Shown: positions 40,668-53,118 of the stretch, piece by piece
Layout of the letters: each line of letters starts with the position of its first letter
How positions within the stretch are numbered: the first letter of the stretch is position 1
Origin: Ichthyophthirius multifiliis
Lineage: Eukaryota; Ciliophora; Oligohymenophorea; Hymenostomatida
DNA: 64,000 nt
Direction: 5' to 3'
Assembly: GCF_000220395.1 (NCBI RefSeq)
Contig: NW_004086932.1
Span: forward strand, 1 to 64,000
Program-made: the position numbers and the translations under genes
The notes under the pieces: model-generated
The model's input: only the letters and a program-made list of their open reading frames with translations
Databases searched by the model: none
What the model was told of the DNA's origin: nothing

Positions 40668-41402
40668 ATTAAATTATTTTTATTTTATTTTTTATATAAC
40701 TCTTATATAATAAAGATCATCAGGTTTTATTTATATACAAGGAGGAAATCCACCATATTCCGAAACGAAATTAAAATTGTTGAAAATTGGGCATGTATGT
40801 TGATTTATAACTGTTATTTTACATTAAATTTTTGTTTCTTTAGTGCAATATTTACCCACTCGATCTTTCGGACATAAACACGCGTTTTTTTTCTCTTCTT
40901 AAACTACACATAGCTGTTTTTTTTAATCTGATAATTAATCATAATCCGATTTCGATATTTTTTTATTCTCACATATATAGATTTTTTATTATATAACGAC
41001 TTGCTTTGAACTTTTTTAACATTAAAATTATAAATCATAGTCTCCATTTGCTGTAATATTGTCATTGTTTTATTACAATTATCTTGTTTAATTTACCTCA
41101 AATTATTATTATTTTTATCTTTTTTTTTAAAGTATATTTTATAGTTCGAATTTCTATTTTTCTTCTTCTTCAATTTCTAATTGAAGTTTTTGCTTTTTTT
41201 TTTCATTTTGGATTAGCGGAGTTGTAAAATATTATTCAATGGAAAGTGCGTTTTAAATTTAATTTATTATGTTTATAGTTGTGTAGTTTTAAAAATAATC
41301 ATTGTATTCATTTAATATTTAAAAATATTAATCAAATCGGCTAGAGTTTGCTACTTTTATATTTATATCTAAAATAAAGAATAATATTATTGAGAAAATC
41401 AT
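39914..41402 (-). CDS. secretory single-pass membrane protein with EGF-like module
   Basis: A 454-aa protein in two exons (intron 40577-40700). It begins with a hydrophobic leader (MIFSIILFFILDINIKVANS) that suits a signal peptide. A coiled coil rich in Gln and Glu follows. A Cys-containing segment CVVQEEKKNACLCPKDRVGK then ends YCTK, giving an EGF-like CxCP...G.YC pattern. The C-terminal ectodomain is beta-rich (NASFYIVIDFSKLSDQI). Near the end is one membrane helix (NILLIILISILIFIAVVIFA) and a short basic cytosolic tail (YVQRRMKSNNN). So it is a type I membrane protein of the surface or the endomembranes. No named family is recognised; the EGF assignment is tentative. Confidence 0.75.
40626..40664. 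repeat. TA microsatellite inside an intron
   Basis: A (TA)n tract of about 38 bases in the single intron of the EGF-like membrane protein gene. Confidence 0.8.
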
Positions 41403-41609
41403 TTTTTTATTTTAATTTATATATATATTACTATATTTATGCAATTTAAACTAATTATTATTATATAAATATATTTTATTCAAATAAAATAATTATTATT
41501 AAAAATGATTTATTTATATTTTTTCTAAATAATACATATTTATTATAAAATTTAATGGGTGTAATGTTAAAAATTAAAAAATATTTAATATAAAATGAAT
41601 GATATATAT

Positions 41610-41613
<4 letters not shown>

Positions 41614-41648
<35 letters not shown>
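41614..41648. repeat. TA microsatellite in an intergenic spacer
   Basis: A (TA)n tract of about 35 bases, upstream of the EGF-like membrane protein gene and just below the stop of the alanyl-tRNA synthetase gene. Confidence 0.8.
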
Positions 41649-41650
<2 letters not shown>

Positions 41651-41710
41651 AAATATATATATTTATATATATTTTTTTATCTTTATACAAATATATTTAT
41701 TTATTTTAAC

Positions 41711-44568
41711 TCATAACTTAACACTCTTATATTTTTAATTTAAATAATTTAAAACTTAATTCTAATTAATATTATCACCAATAAATACAAACTATAAAAC
41801 ATTATCGCATTTAACTCCTTTGTAACTTATTTAATTGCTTATTTTTTTAAATTCACCTTTTAATTATAATTCCTATTTTAAATACCTTTAAAAATCTTCA
41901 AAATCAATCAATTTAATACTTCCAAACTATCCAAAAATACACTATTCAGATAATAAAACGACTCCTTTATTTAAATCCTTCATTTTTACCACAAATCTTC
42001 CCATTTATGAAATATAAAAAGTCGCCTAATTTTCACCACTACACTTCCCTAAAGCAAAATCCCAATTTTTTTACTCCAAAAATCTTTCCATTTTCAATTC
42101 TAAAATTTCCACTTTTTAACCCTCCACGATTTTTTTAAACTATTTATAATCTTTAAAAATACCCTAAGCAGTTTTGACCACTTCATCCCTTTAAACACCC
42201 CACATTTTCTACAAACTGTTCAAAATAGCCTCATCTTCCTCATTTTATTACCTACATCTATCCCCGGCCACATAATAAAGTCTCACAACCCCATCAGAAA
42301 TTCTATTACTCTTTAGAATCTTTATTTTCTAAACTTCTCCTGTGAAATCGCAGTGAGTACCGCAACATGCCTCCACATCCACCCCTTCAATATTCACTAT
42401 TCTTAGCTTATTTCCAGGCACAATCCCTCCTTAATAAAGTCTGAACCCATAAAGAGATTCAGCTTCTCTTTTAGACATTATTTATTTTTAAATTTTCACA
42501 TTTTTCTAAATAATACTGTTTGCCTCAATCTCGATTTCCTTCAATTCTTCATTAGATAAACCTCGAAAATGCGTAATGTCTAAATGTGCTTATTCTGTTG
42601 TTTTTTTAGCCCCGTTTTACCATATATGAGGTCCTAAAACCTTTCGTGAAGCTGCAAAGAGAATATGAGTAGCCGTATGGTGATTTTTGAGTATATTTCT
42701 CCTTTTTTTATCCACTTTTCCTTTTATATTTTCATTGTTGGTTAAGTTTTGAATTTTTTAGTCTTTTTAAATTATATGTATTATATATTTCCCGATTTTT
42801 TCTACATTAATTACATTTAAAGCTATATTTTTTTCAGGAATTTCCAAAATGCCCATGTCGTGTAATTATCCACCAGAAGTTGGATAAAAGCAGCTTTTTT
42901 CTAAAATTAAAAAAGAACAATCAATATTATATTCCTATATATGTATTATTTTCGATATAAACTCAATATTTTCTTTATCTTCGATAGTTTCTGGTAAATT
43001 CTAAGGAATTTTAATCATAGACTATTTAATTTTTTTAGTAATCCTCATTTTCCTATTTTCTAATTCATACCATAAATTCGCTGGCGGCTCCAAATTTAAA
43101 ACTTCTTCAATAAAATCAGGCTAAATCCCGTAACTTTCAATTGCTAAAATCCATTAATCAAGGCTTTAGCTTTTTTCAAATAATTTAATTACTTATTATT
43201 TCTCTAAATTATCTTTATTTTCCCATTTTTAAAATTCCATCAAAACAATATCTTAAAAACTCTTAAATTCCTCAAATTTTCCATATATACCTTCCAAATC
43301 CTTTAAATGTTCTTAAAAAATGTTCAAAAACCCTTCCATTTTCAAAATATTGAGCCATCCTTTTTTTTTTAATATACCAAAACACCTTCTTAGTATATTT
43401 CTAATATTACTCCCTCCCCCTACATTAGAAGGGAGACATCCATCTAAACTGCCACTAAAAAAGTTCTAGTATGATCCAAAATAACAAAAATATCTTTCGT
43501 TTGTTAAACAAATTATTTTAATTCACCTAAGCTTCCCTTAAAACGACTTCTTTCTTTAATTAATTCCCAACACTAGTCTATATTTTCCACTTCATCGCTA
43601 TTTAAAATACACATAAAAGGTCCTATTTATTCCCAAAACCCATCTTTTTATTATTAAAACCCCTAATTTATCAACTAAATAAGCATACGATCTTCCAAAA
43701 GTATCAACATAAGAATTATAACTACCATTAAGTACCCAAGGAATCCTTTCTAAGCCGATTCCGACGTCTATAACTGTAGTTTCTAGTGGCCATATATCTC
43801 CGTTTGGGGAATATTTATATTACATAAATACCATATTTCCCACTTCTAGACCTTTTACGAAAAATTCAATCGAAGTCCCTAAGTTGCCTCCCCCACACCA
43901 AACATCTTCTACGAAAGTTATTTCTTCTTTCTTGATTCCTAGCCCTTTTGTGAGCCATTCTATATTAAATTCAACACATTCCTCACTAAAAAATATGTAT
44001 TTTCCTGGATAATTAAAACATTATATGCCTAGCATCACAAAACCACTATAATGTCTCCCAGTTAGCCCAATATTATCCAAATCATTAAATCTTACACAAA
44101 ACTAAGGCTATATAAGGGGGTTTTCAGGCGGTTAAAGCTCCCCAGTCATACAATAAGGCTAAAAACAATAGATTCCAGCCGCGACGAAATCAACATCATT
44201 TCTCCAACGAGCTACTATTGGGTATCTGGGGACAGTTTTACATTAAATTCTTGCATTATTTAATGATTTTTCGAATATTTTCCAAGCTTCTGTATATGTG
44301 ACTTTTTTTTATATACCAATTCCAGTTTTCTCGCCTATAAATGTATATTTTCCAGTACATCTAATACAAAATTTATATATTTTTATTTTTTTTGTTTATT
44401 TTATAAATACTAAGAATCTCCGCAGGTATTTTAAGAAGGGGAAATTCGCCAATAGTTATTTGAACATTTTGGACATATATGACGAGTATAACCGTATTTT
44501 TCGAAAACCTTTTAAGGGTAATATTTTTGTGGGTTTTTTAAAAATTCTGGTTTTGTTAATTATTTCAT
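41711..44568 (-). CDS. alanyl-tRNA synthetase, archaeal type
   Basis: About 935 aa with one intron (44361-44410). It attaches alanine to tRNA-Ala. The N-terminus has the Zn-ribbon module typical of archaeal AlaRS ([13 protein letters not shown], then [12 protein letters not shown]). The core follows: [40 protein letters not shown], the motif [16 protein letters not shown] and [13 protein letters not shown]. Next are the [18 protein letters not shown] region, then the editing domain with HHTATHIL and the zinc ligands CCGTHC, and a C-terminal DHHA1-like tail. Bacterial and ordinary eukaryotic cytosolic AlaRS lack this N-terminal zinc module and the ARWRNDV block. Two one-base frame breaks occur, near 43660 (a G4 run) and near 43450. 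There is no clear presequence, so cytosolic use is likely. Confidence 0.9.
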
Positions 44569-46405
44569 TTCCTTTCGAAATGTATTATGAAGTTTTTGTA
44601 TTTTTTTTTATTTTTTTTGTTTACTTTATTAGTTTTAGAAAGAATTACATTACAAAATTTAAATGTATTTTTTAATTATTAAAAAATATTTTTTATTAAA
44701 TAATATTTTATCATTTTTATTTTATATTTATATAAAATAAAATATAAATCTATTAAAAATTATAAATAAATAAAATAAATATTTTTATTTCAAATAAAAA
44801 CATTAATAACATAATAATTTTTTTCAATAATATTAATTAAATTTCGTTTTTTTTATTTAAGTATTATTATATATTAATTAATTATATAATCTTATGATAT
44901 TAATAAATTTCTTTTTTAAAAAATTAAAAAAAAAAATATTACTTTAATTAATTTTAAAAACCAAAAAAAAAAAAAAAACTCGCAATTAAAAACTCATTTA
45001 TAAATTACATTTTAATTTTAAATATTAAACTATAATCTTTTAGAAACATACAATAAAACTTTATTCTATTTATATGTTTAAAATTAAATATATTATTAAT
45101 TCCTTTTAATATTTACACATATATATGTTTCTATAATAATACTCCTATATATCACTATATTATTTTCCAATTTACTTATTCCCTATATATTTTCTCTAAA
45201 AATGGCAACAAAAACAATAATGATGTCATTTAAAATATTATTTTTTTCAATATGAAAATACCTAAAAAGATATTCTTCCCTACAAATTTTTTATTTTCAT
45301 AAGTCTTTCACAAAGGAATTTAAATATATTCCCTATACATAAAAAAATATTTATTCTAAAAGAAACTAATATAATGTTATAAATTTATTATTTTATTTAT
45401 TAAAATTAAATATAATAAATAAAATAATAAGCTCCAAATGCAGCTCATTTTTATAAAAAAAATAAAATATTCTTATTAATATATTAATACACCATGATTA
45501 AAAAAATAAACCTATTATTTATTTTCATTTAATATAATTTAAACCCATTTAATAATTGGATTCTAAAGATGTAACAATGATTCTTATATTAAAAATATCC
45601 TTTAATAATAATTTCTGATTTAACAGAATTTAATGTTATGAAATTAAAACGGATAATCAATTAAATGTAATAAAAAAAGATAAGAACCTTTATTATTATA
45701 GAGCTTTTTTAGAAAACATATATTAAATAAAGGATTATATAAATATAATTCCGATATTATTTAAAAAATATAATAAATCATTATTAATTTAATAGCTAAA
45801 TATATATATAATTATAAAAATTATTTTATTTTCCAAAAATTATTGTATTTATAAATAACATTATACATTAATATAAATTTTGTTATTTATTTAAGATGTT
45901 AAAAATGGTTAGACATTTAAATTGAAATAAGTAAATATATTATTTAATTAATTATAAAATGAACTTCATTTCTTTTTTGGAGAAGTTTTTTGTTTTTCTT
46001 TTTTTTTTATTTTTATAAATAAATTTAATTATAATAAAATAATTACTTTTATTTAAAAGAACAGTAAATATAAAAATATAAATATTGCATTTCTAAATTT
46101 CAATTAGTGAAATAGAAAATAGTTTGAAAATTTTTATTTTAATTTAAAAAACTAATGATATATCATAAAAATATCTAATTCATTTTTATTTTATTTTTTA
46201 ATAATACAAAAAATAATAAAAAATGATATATTTTATTTTATATAATTATTTAAAAAGAAATTACTATAAAAATAATAATTTAGAATAATAATAATTGCAT
46301 TTTAATTATATTTTAAGAGAAAACATATCTCAACTATTATCTGATTAAGCTTAGGATATTTTTTTATTTTAAGAAAAAAACTATCTCCTTTTATTGTTTT
46401 TAGAA
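44569..46405. other. long intergenic region, one doubtful small ORF
   Basis: About 1.8 kb without a convincing gene. A minus-strand frame at 45448-45305 (MSCIWSLLFYLLYLILINK, then QHYISFFQNKYFFMYREYI) has a membrane-helix-like start, but no homology and no supporting composition. The region contains long A- and T-runs (about 44950-44978). It is a divergent spacer holding the promoters of the AlaRS gene and of the plus-strand membrane protein. Confidence 0.5.
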
Positions 46406-47674
46406 ATGAAAAAATTCATATTTCCTCTAATCTTTATACATACATAAAATATATATGTATTAATACTTGTATATGACATATTAATATTTTAAAATTTAGT
46501 ATTTTTATATGGATTTTCTTTAAATTATAAAAAGAATGCAATATATTTAGCAATTAAATACATTTTTTTCCTTTGTTTTTTTGTTTATTTATATATTTAT
46601 TGGGCTCTTATGTGTATTTTTTTTTTGCTTTTTATTAGAATTCTAAGTACAATATTTATTTTAATACAAATAAAGTTAAGAGAGGTTAAAAATTATGAAA
46701 TAAATAGTATTTTAAAACTAAAAGAAAACCTATATTTTTTAAAAAGATAGAAAAATTAAGCAATTCATCTATTAATATATGATTAAAACAAAATTTCATA
46801 TTTAATATAATACAAAGAAAACAAAAACTTGGAAATAATAGGTTAACTAAAGATTATTTATGCTAATATACTTTTTTATTATAAAAAATAAAACACTTTA
46901 ATTGTATACTAAGATTATTTAGAAAATATAAAAGTAAGTTTTTATCATTTACCTTCTTTTAAATTAGTTTAATATTTTCAAACTAGTGCATTAAAAGTAC
47001 TTCCTAATTAAAAAAGGTTTTTAATCATGCTTTGTGAATAATTTTAAATCTAAATAGTAAATAAAAATGCATAAATAGTTTATAGATATAGTAATTCTAC
47101 AGAAGAGCCTTTATTATTTACTTTTTATGATAATAATTATTATATAATATTGAGTGATTATAATTAAATATACCTTCATGAAATAGAAATTAATGAAAAC
47201 GAATAATATTAAGATTTAGAAGAAAATAATCACAATACTTTAAAAGAAAAAAACAAATGCTTTTTCATAGATAAAATGAATTAATTCGAATAAAAATGTA
47301 TTTAAATAAAAAAGAAAACAGTTTTAATTATTAATCATTATTATTTTTTAATATATGATATAAAAAAGCATTAAATTAAATAAAAAATTGATTATTTCTT
47401 ACTTAATATTAATATCAATCCGATTTTTAAATAGAAAGGAACATTTTTAGTAAGTTTTTGTAAATTTTAAAATGAGATTCATACAAATAGTAAAGAAAAA
47501 ATTTCAAGTTTTAATGGAAATTACGAAACTGTTATTTAATTAGATTTTAATAAATTCTTTTTATTAGAAAGAATTAAAAATTAAAATAAATTAATAACAA
47601 GATTTAAAGTATTTAAAGATAATATAAAATAAAATATAAAATATTAATAAATTGAAGAAATTACAATAAATTGA
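46406..47674 (+). CDS. polytopic membrane protein, unknown family
   Basis: One uninterrupted frame of 423 codons (422 aa), ATG at 46406 and TGA at 47672. Residues 1-105 hold about three hydrophobic segments (FIFPLIFIHTQNIYVLILVY; AIKYIFFLCFFVYLYIYWAL; CIFFLLFIRILSTIFILIQI). The rest is soluble and beta-rich, with alternating hydrophobic strands (LKIIYANILFYYKKQNTLIV; LLFTFYDNNYYIILSDYNQI) that recall beta-propeller blades or a WD-like fold. No repeat consensus is clear enough to name. The protein would place a beta-rich cytosolic or lumenal domain at a membrane. Family unknown. Confidence 0.6.
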
Positions 47675-48189
47675 AATAACATATATTAATATGTTTTTTT
47701 TTATATATATATATAATTATTATATATATATATATATATATATATAATTATATAAAATTATATATAATTATATATAATTATATATAATTTTATTTAATAT
47801 TATTTATATTAATAAATAAAATAATTATTATCTTTTTTTTTAATAATATTTATAAATGTAAATTTTAATATTTTTAAAACTAATAATATCTTTATAATAT
47901 ATTAATATCTTAAAAAATATTAATAATTTTTATAAGTCCAATAATTTTAATTTTTCGCTGCTTTTTTATATTGTCTATATTGATTATTTTTTAATATATA
48001 AATAATAATATATAATTTATATATTATATAATATAATAATATATAATTTTTATTATTAATTATTTAATTTTATTTATTATTTTACCTAAATAAACGATAA
48101 AATTCATTTTCCAATATATTAAAGCAAACAAATAATTACTTATTTAAAGCATTTTTTGAAAATAATATAAAATAGAATAGAATTCTCAT
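47675..48189. other. intergenic AT-rich spacer
   Basis: About 515 bases with interrupted (TA)n at 47700-47790 and 47990-48050. No gene is seen. Confidence 0.6.
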
Positions 48190-49499
48190 ATGAAACTATT
48201 ATTTTTTTATATAATTTTATTAAAAAAAATAATACTATTAACAATAATAGAAGGTTAAAAGTAATGTAATTAATTTCCTTGTACACTAGAAATTCAATTA
48301 TTTAAAGAAAATTACATATAACCATTAAAAAACATATTTTTAGAAATAGATTTACATACTAATTCATCCAATATATACATAGATGCTAGTATAACCGATA
48401 TTCCTATTTAAAATAATTAAAATAAAAGTATAAATAATTATCGAAAAACATGGCAAACATAAAAATAATATTTAAAATTGAATAAAATAATCACTTTTTC
48501 TGATTAATAGTAACAAATTAATATTAAAGTAAGTTTATTTTAAAGAATTTAAGAATAAGAAAATATAAATATTTCATATAAAATATATTAAAGCGAATAA
48601 TATTGTCCTTTTAACTGTTTTTCGAATGGATTTTGTGAAAAAGGAATTTGTAAATGTAAAAATGAAAATTTTCTTTTTTTAAAAGACTGTTCTTTGTAAG
48701 CTTAATTGATAAAAAACTATTAAAATATAATAATTTATCCTTTAGAAATTTAATTTTTTTATTTAAGCGAAAATTTTAAAGTTTATGAGCTTGAAATTAA
48801 ATATTAAAAATAAATAAACGTGTATATAGAAACTATAGATGATTTTATAAATAATAATGAAGAATTTATATAAAAAATAGACAAAAAATACATTACAAAA
48901 ATTAATAAAAAGTATCTTATAATGATATAAAATATAAACTAAGAATAAAAATAGGAAATTTAAATACATATAGAGCAAAAGGAGATAAAAAATATTTTAA
49001 ATGTTGGCTATATAATTTTAATTGTAGTTTTTTCATTTATATTTTCAATAATTATGATTTTTTTTTATTTAAAAACCGATAAAGAATTGCTAATTTTATT
49101 TAAAATAGAAAGAATAAAACTGATAAACATATACATGATAAACTAACTAAATTAGATAGAATAAATCCATATTTTAATTATGATGAATATATCTAATTAA
49201 TGCCGAAAATTAAATTATATTAATATGTTATAAAATAAATCGAAGAATAATAACAAGAAACTAAACTTAATAATAAAAAAATTAATGAAACAATTAAAAA
49301 AGGAAACTATATGTGCAGTATTTGTTTTAGAATCATTTGTAAAAATGAATAGATTAGAAATACACCTTGTAATCATATTTTTCATGCTTTATGTATAGAT
49401 TAATGGATTACCAATAATAAGAATTCTTTAAATTGCCCAAATTGTAGAGTTTCTTTAACTACTATTAATATTAAAAAAATTAAAATATTAGTTGAATGA
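48190..49499 (+). CDS. EGF-like ectodomain, TM and RING-H2 protein (putative E3 ligase)
   Basis: About 436 aa. A leader (MKLLFFYIILLKKIILLTII) is followed by an ectodomain with a compact Cys cluster (YCPFNCFSNGFCEKGICKCK, then KDC), an EGF-like module. One membrane helix (VGYIILIVVFSFIFSIIMIF) comes next. After it lie basic residues and a C-terminal RING-H2 finger: CSICFRIICKNE, TPCNHIFHALCIDQW and CPNCRVSL, with the Cys/His ligands in the usual spacing. RING-H2 proteins are usually ubiquitin ligases that dock an E2. A single frame break in an A5 run just after the TM (~49073) is mended by one added A. The domain order resembles PA-TM-RING ligases but with EGF in place of the PA domain. Confidence 0.8.
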
Positions 49500-49628
49500 A
49501 TAAAATTTATTTTAATTATTTTTATATATTTATAAAAATATTATAATAATTAATATATATACTATTTATAAAAATATAATTTTTTTATAGAAATACACAT
49601 ATTAAATAAATATGTTTTTAAGTAATAT

Positions 49629-49664
<36 letters not shown>

Positions 49665-50383
49665 AATATATATATGTATATATATTTATAATGAAATATA
49701 TATAGTATATAAATTATTGTCTTTATACTTATTTATAATATATTATATTAAAAAAAAAAATTTAATATAATTTTTAATCTGAATTATTTAAAAATATAGT
49801 ATAATATTTAAATTAAAACTAATAATCAAAAAATATAAACATTTATAAGCAATAAATTCAAAACGAAACAATTTTTTATTTCTTTTATTATAAAAAAATC
49901 TATATTTTATAAATAATTAAATAAAATACTTTTTAAAAAATAATAACTTTAAATATATTAATTATTATAAAATTCAAATAAACTTTTATTAAATTAATTA
50001 TATATTTTACCTTAAAAACTAAAAAATAAGAGTATATGTTTTATTTAATTTATACATATATATAAAGAAAAATAAACAATTGTATTTTATTATTATAGAT
50101 TCAAAATCCAAAAAATACAACATAGAAATATATTAAAAAAATTATTTATTAGCCGAAATATATATATATAAGAAAGAATAAAAAGCCTATAGATTTATAA
50201 AGTATTTATTTTTGTTAGGAATAAATCAATGTTTATTTTATTAAAAATATATGCATATTCTTAATATATAAAAAAACAAAAGAAACTTTTATTAAAATAT
50301 TTAAAAATAGAAATTAATTTTTTTTTTTTAAAAATAAATATATTAACAAAAAACATATAAATTAATATAAAATTAATAAAAAA
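49500..50383. other. intergenic AT-rich spacer
   Basis: About 880 bases with (TA)n at 49625-49690. No coding or RNA signal. It precedes the LC8 gene and should contain its promoter. Confidence 0.6.
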
Positions 50384-50662
50384 ATGAATTATCTGGATAG
50401 AGTTGAACCTGTCGTAAAATCATTTGATATGACAGAAGATATGGTTAAAGATGTAAAAGAAGTGGCAAAAAAAGCAATTGATTATTGTAATACAGATAAA
50501 GAAATTTCTACTTTTATAAAAGATGATTTTAGATGTAGATATCATGGCACATGGCATTGTATCGTAGGTCGTAATTTCGCAAGTTATGTTACTTTTGAAA
50601 GAAATTATTATATATACCTTTACATAGGATAATTAGCTATATTATTATTTAAAACTGGTTGA
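50384..50662 (+). CDS. dynein light chain, LC8 type
   Basis: A single-exon 92-aa protein. Residues 1-45 give the two LC8 helices (DMTEDMVKDVKEVAKKAIDY, then KEISTFIKDDF). The conserved core follows: YHGTWHCIVGRNFASYVTFE, close to the LC8 consensus ...GpTWHcIVGrnFGSYVTHE, then YYIYLYIGQLAILLFKTG. A TAA at 50630 is an in-frame Gln; in the standard code the protein would be cut to 82 aa, losing the last beta-strand. LC8 is a homodimeric hub of cytoplasmic and axonemal dyneins. The LC8 second helix and strands are intact, so it is likely functional. Confidence 0.95.
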
Positions 50663-51123
50663 ATTAAAGACTATAAATAAAAAAAAAAATATTTATATAG
50701 AAAAATAATTTAAATAAATAAAACTGTAATAGAGATATAGAAAAAATAATATTTAAAAATATATGTATATATATAAAAAAATTAATTTTTTTTTAATATA
50801 TATTATAAATAGAAATATATCTATAAATAATTAAATATATAAAAATAAAAATATATATATATAAATATATAAAATATATATATATATAAATATATAAATA
50901 TATATATAAAATAAAAAATATAATAATAATATTTATATTAATATTACATTATTAAATATATTTAACTATGTTATTTTACAAAATTTAAATACAAATATCT
51001 TATTTTTCAAATGATTTTTTTTTTTTGAGACAAATTATTATAACACTGTTTATATTATTATAATTATAAATAAAATTTTTGTAGTATTATATTTATATTA
51101 TGGCATTATTGTATATTATGATT
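50663..51123. other. intergenic region between convergent genes
   Basis: About 460 bases with several short (TA)n tracts (50840-50910). No gene is recognised. Confidence 0.55.
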
Positions 51124-53016
51124 TCATATCGAAATATTAATTGAAAATTACTAAAAATATAATGTTTACTTATATAGTAGTAAATAACTATTTCTTTCAA
51201 TATGTTTTTTTATTATTAATAACATTTTTTTTTTTCTTTATAGTTTTTTTTAGATTTTTATCAATAATATTAATTATTTGTCCATAAAAAAATAATATTT
51301 TAAATTGTTTAATATTTATATGAAAACATAATAATATTTATTAAAATATAAAATAAATATTATGTATTTTTTTTATTTAAATTTTTTGAAAAATTGATTG
51401 TTTTTAATATAAAAAATAATACATTATATATGTTCATTTATGTTAATTTATTTTTTAATAGTAAAGATTATTAATTAAAGTATATAATATATTTTATTTT
51501 ATATCATATAATTTATCTAAAATTTATAAACTTTTTATTTAAATATTAAACCTTTTTGAATTAAAATAAATATTTAATACTACTTTTTTTAATTTACTAA
51601 AATATCAGGAATAATAATTTAACTCAAATTTTAATAGTTTTCTAAAATGCAATTAATAATTCTGTATTAATCACAAACAGTACCAAATACAATATGGCAA
51701 TACTATAATTACTTTTATTGATTTAAATATTATATATTATATTATCGAGATATATAATCAGTTGTATTTTGTAAGGATATTAGTTTCTATATTTACAATA
51801 AATATTTAATTTAGAAAAACATAAAATAATAAATAAAAAAAAGTTATATTGATACTATTTTCATCATATATAGAATACTAAATAAAATGAAATTATAAAA
51901 TATAATATATATTTTATTATGTATTATTTAAAAAAAAAATATAAAAATTTACAATAAGTTGTATTTAAATTTATTATTTATTATATAAAATATATATAAC
52001 TTTATATTATATATATATATTTTACTTTATATTTTTATTTATACGGAAAATATCCTTCTAATACATATTTCAAAGAACAATATAAATTTTTATTTAAACA
52101 AAGTCCCGATTTTTTTATAACTCTAAAAGGTAATTCTAACTTTTATAAAATTTCTATACAAAAAGCCAAAATATTATCTAATTCTTTATAAGAACTTTCC
52201 ATATTACAAAATATATTAACAAATATCTTTTTGTTTTATAAATATAATAAAAAAAAAAAAAAAAATATAAAATACTTATTCTCTTTATTTAAACTTATTA
52301 AAATGCATTTATTAACAATAATATTTAATTGGTAAATCAGATAATACTTCATTCATATAAAAGCTACAAATTCCTATTTTAAAGGACCTTAAAAATACTT
52401 AATTTTCTTTATTATTAATTTTATAAGATTAATTATTCAAAAAACAAATATGAGATTTTGTTATATAAGGTATTTAAATAGGTAAAAAACTAATTTTAAT
52501 CAAACAAAACTAAACAAAATTTAATAGACTTACATTTAATTAAAAGAGTGAACCATATATATAATTACTAAGATATTTTTTATTTAAAAAATAGAGAATT
52601 TTTTTATAATTTAAAATAGGTTTATTTTAATTGTTTTTTGATTCATATAAGTATTCAATTTAAGAAAAATCAGGTACTTAATCATCCAATAAATTAGGTA
52701 TTTATATTAGATATTAATTTATTTATTATTTCTATTCTTTTATTATTTATTATAGTATTTCTATTTTATTTTATATTTATTCTTTTTCTTATATTAAATA
52801 TTTAATATCTTCTTTTTATTTAAATAAAGAAGATATTTTTTTATTAGTTTCGTTTAATTTTTAGCGTTAATTATCATATTGAGTTTAGTTTTGTCTCCAT
52901 TTTTGATCTATTATTAAAAGTTATTCGATTATATTAGTTTATAAATATCTTTTTTTTAAATTTTATTTCACTTATTAACCGAAATCTTTTCTAATTAAAT
53001 TAATATCTAAAGGCAT
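51124..53016 (-). CDS. seryl-tRNA synthetase-like protein, eroded catalytic core
   Basis: A three-exon minus-strand gene (introns 52227-52275 and 51787-52025). The N-terminus is plainly SerRS: MPLDINLIRKDFGQQVKQ, IIDQKWRQNQTQYDNQRQKL (the tRNA-binding coiled coil) and IPNLLDDQVPD. The rest is only faintly like the catalytic domain: LELPFRVIKKSG, LEGYFPYKQKY, NTTDYISRQYN and YCHIVFGTVCDQYRIINC followed by ILENYQ (motif 3, its Arg kept). Motif 2 is degraded: the usual FRxE and GLxRxHQF appear as SFYMNE and QQMHFNKFKQRE. It may be a non-canonical SerRS paralogue (compare insect SLIMP) or a very diverged organellar enzyme. Conserved sequence ends near 51590; 51124 is only the first in-frame TGA. 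Confidence 0.75.
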
Positions 53017-53083
53017 TTTATAATTATAAAAAAATATATATTAAAGAAAAAAAAGTTAAGTTATAAAAATAATTATTATATAT

Positions 53084-53118
<35 letters not shown>

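Noticed and set aside
44298-44675. Plus-strand ORF of 125 codons
   Set aside because: It is antisense to the N-terminal zinc module and first exon of the alanyl-tRNA synthetase.
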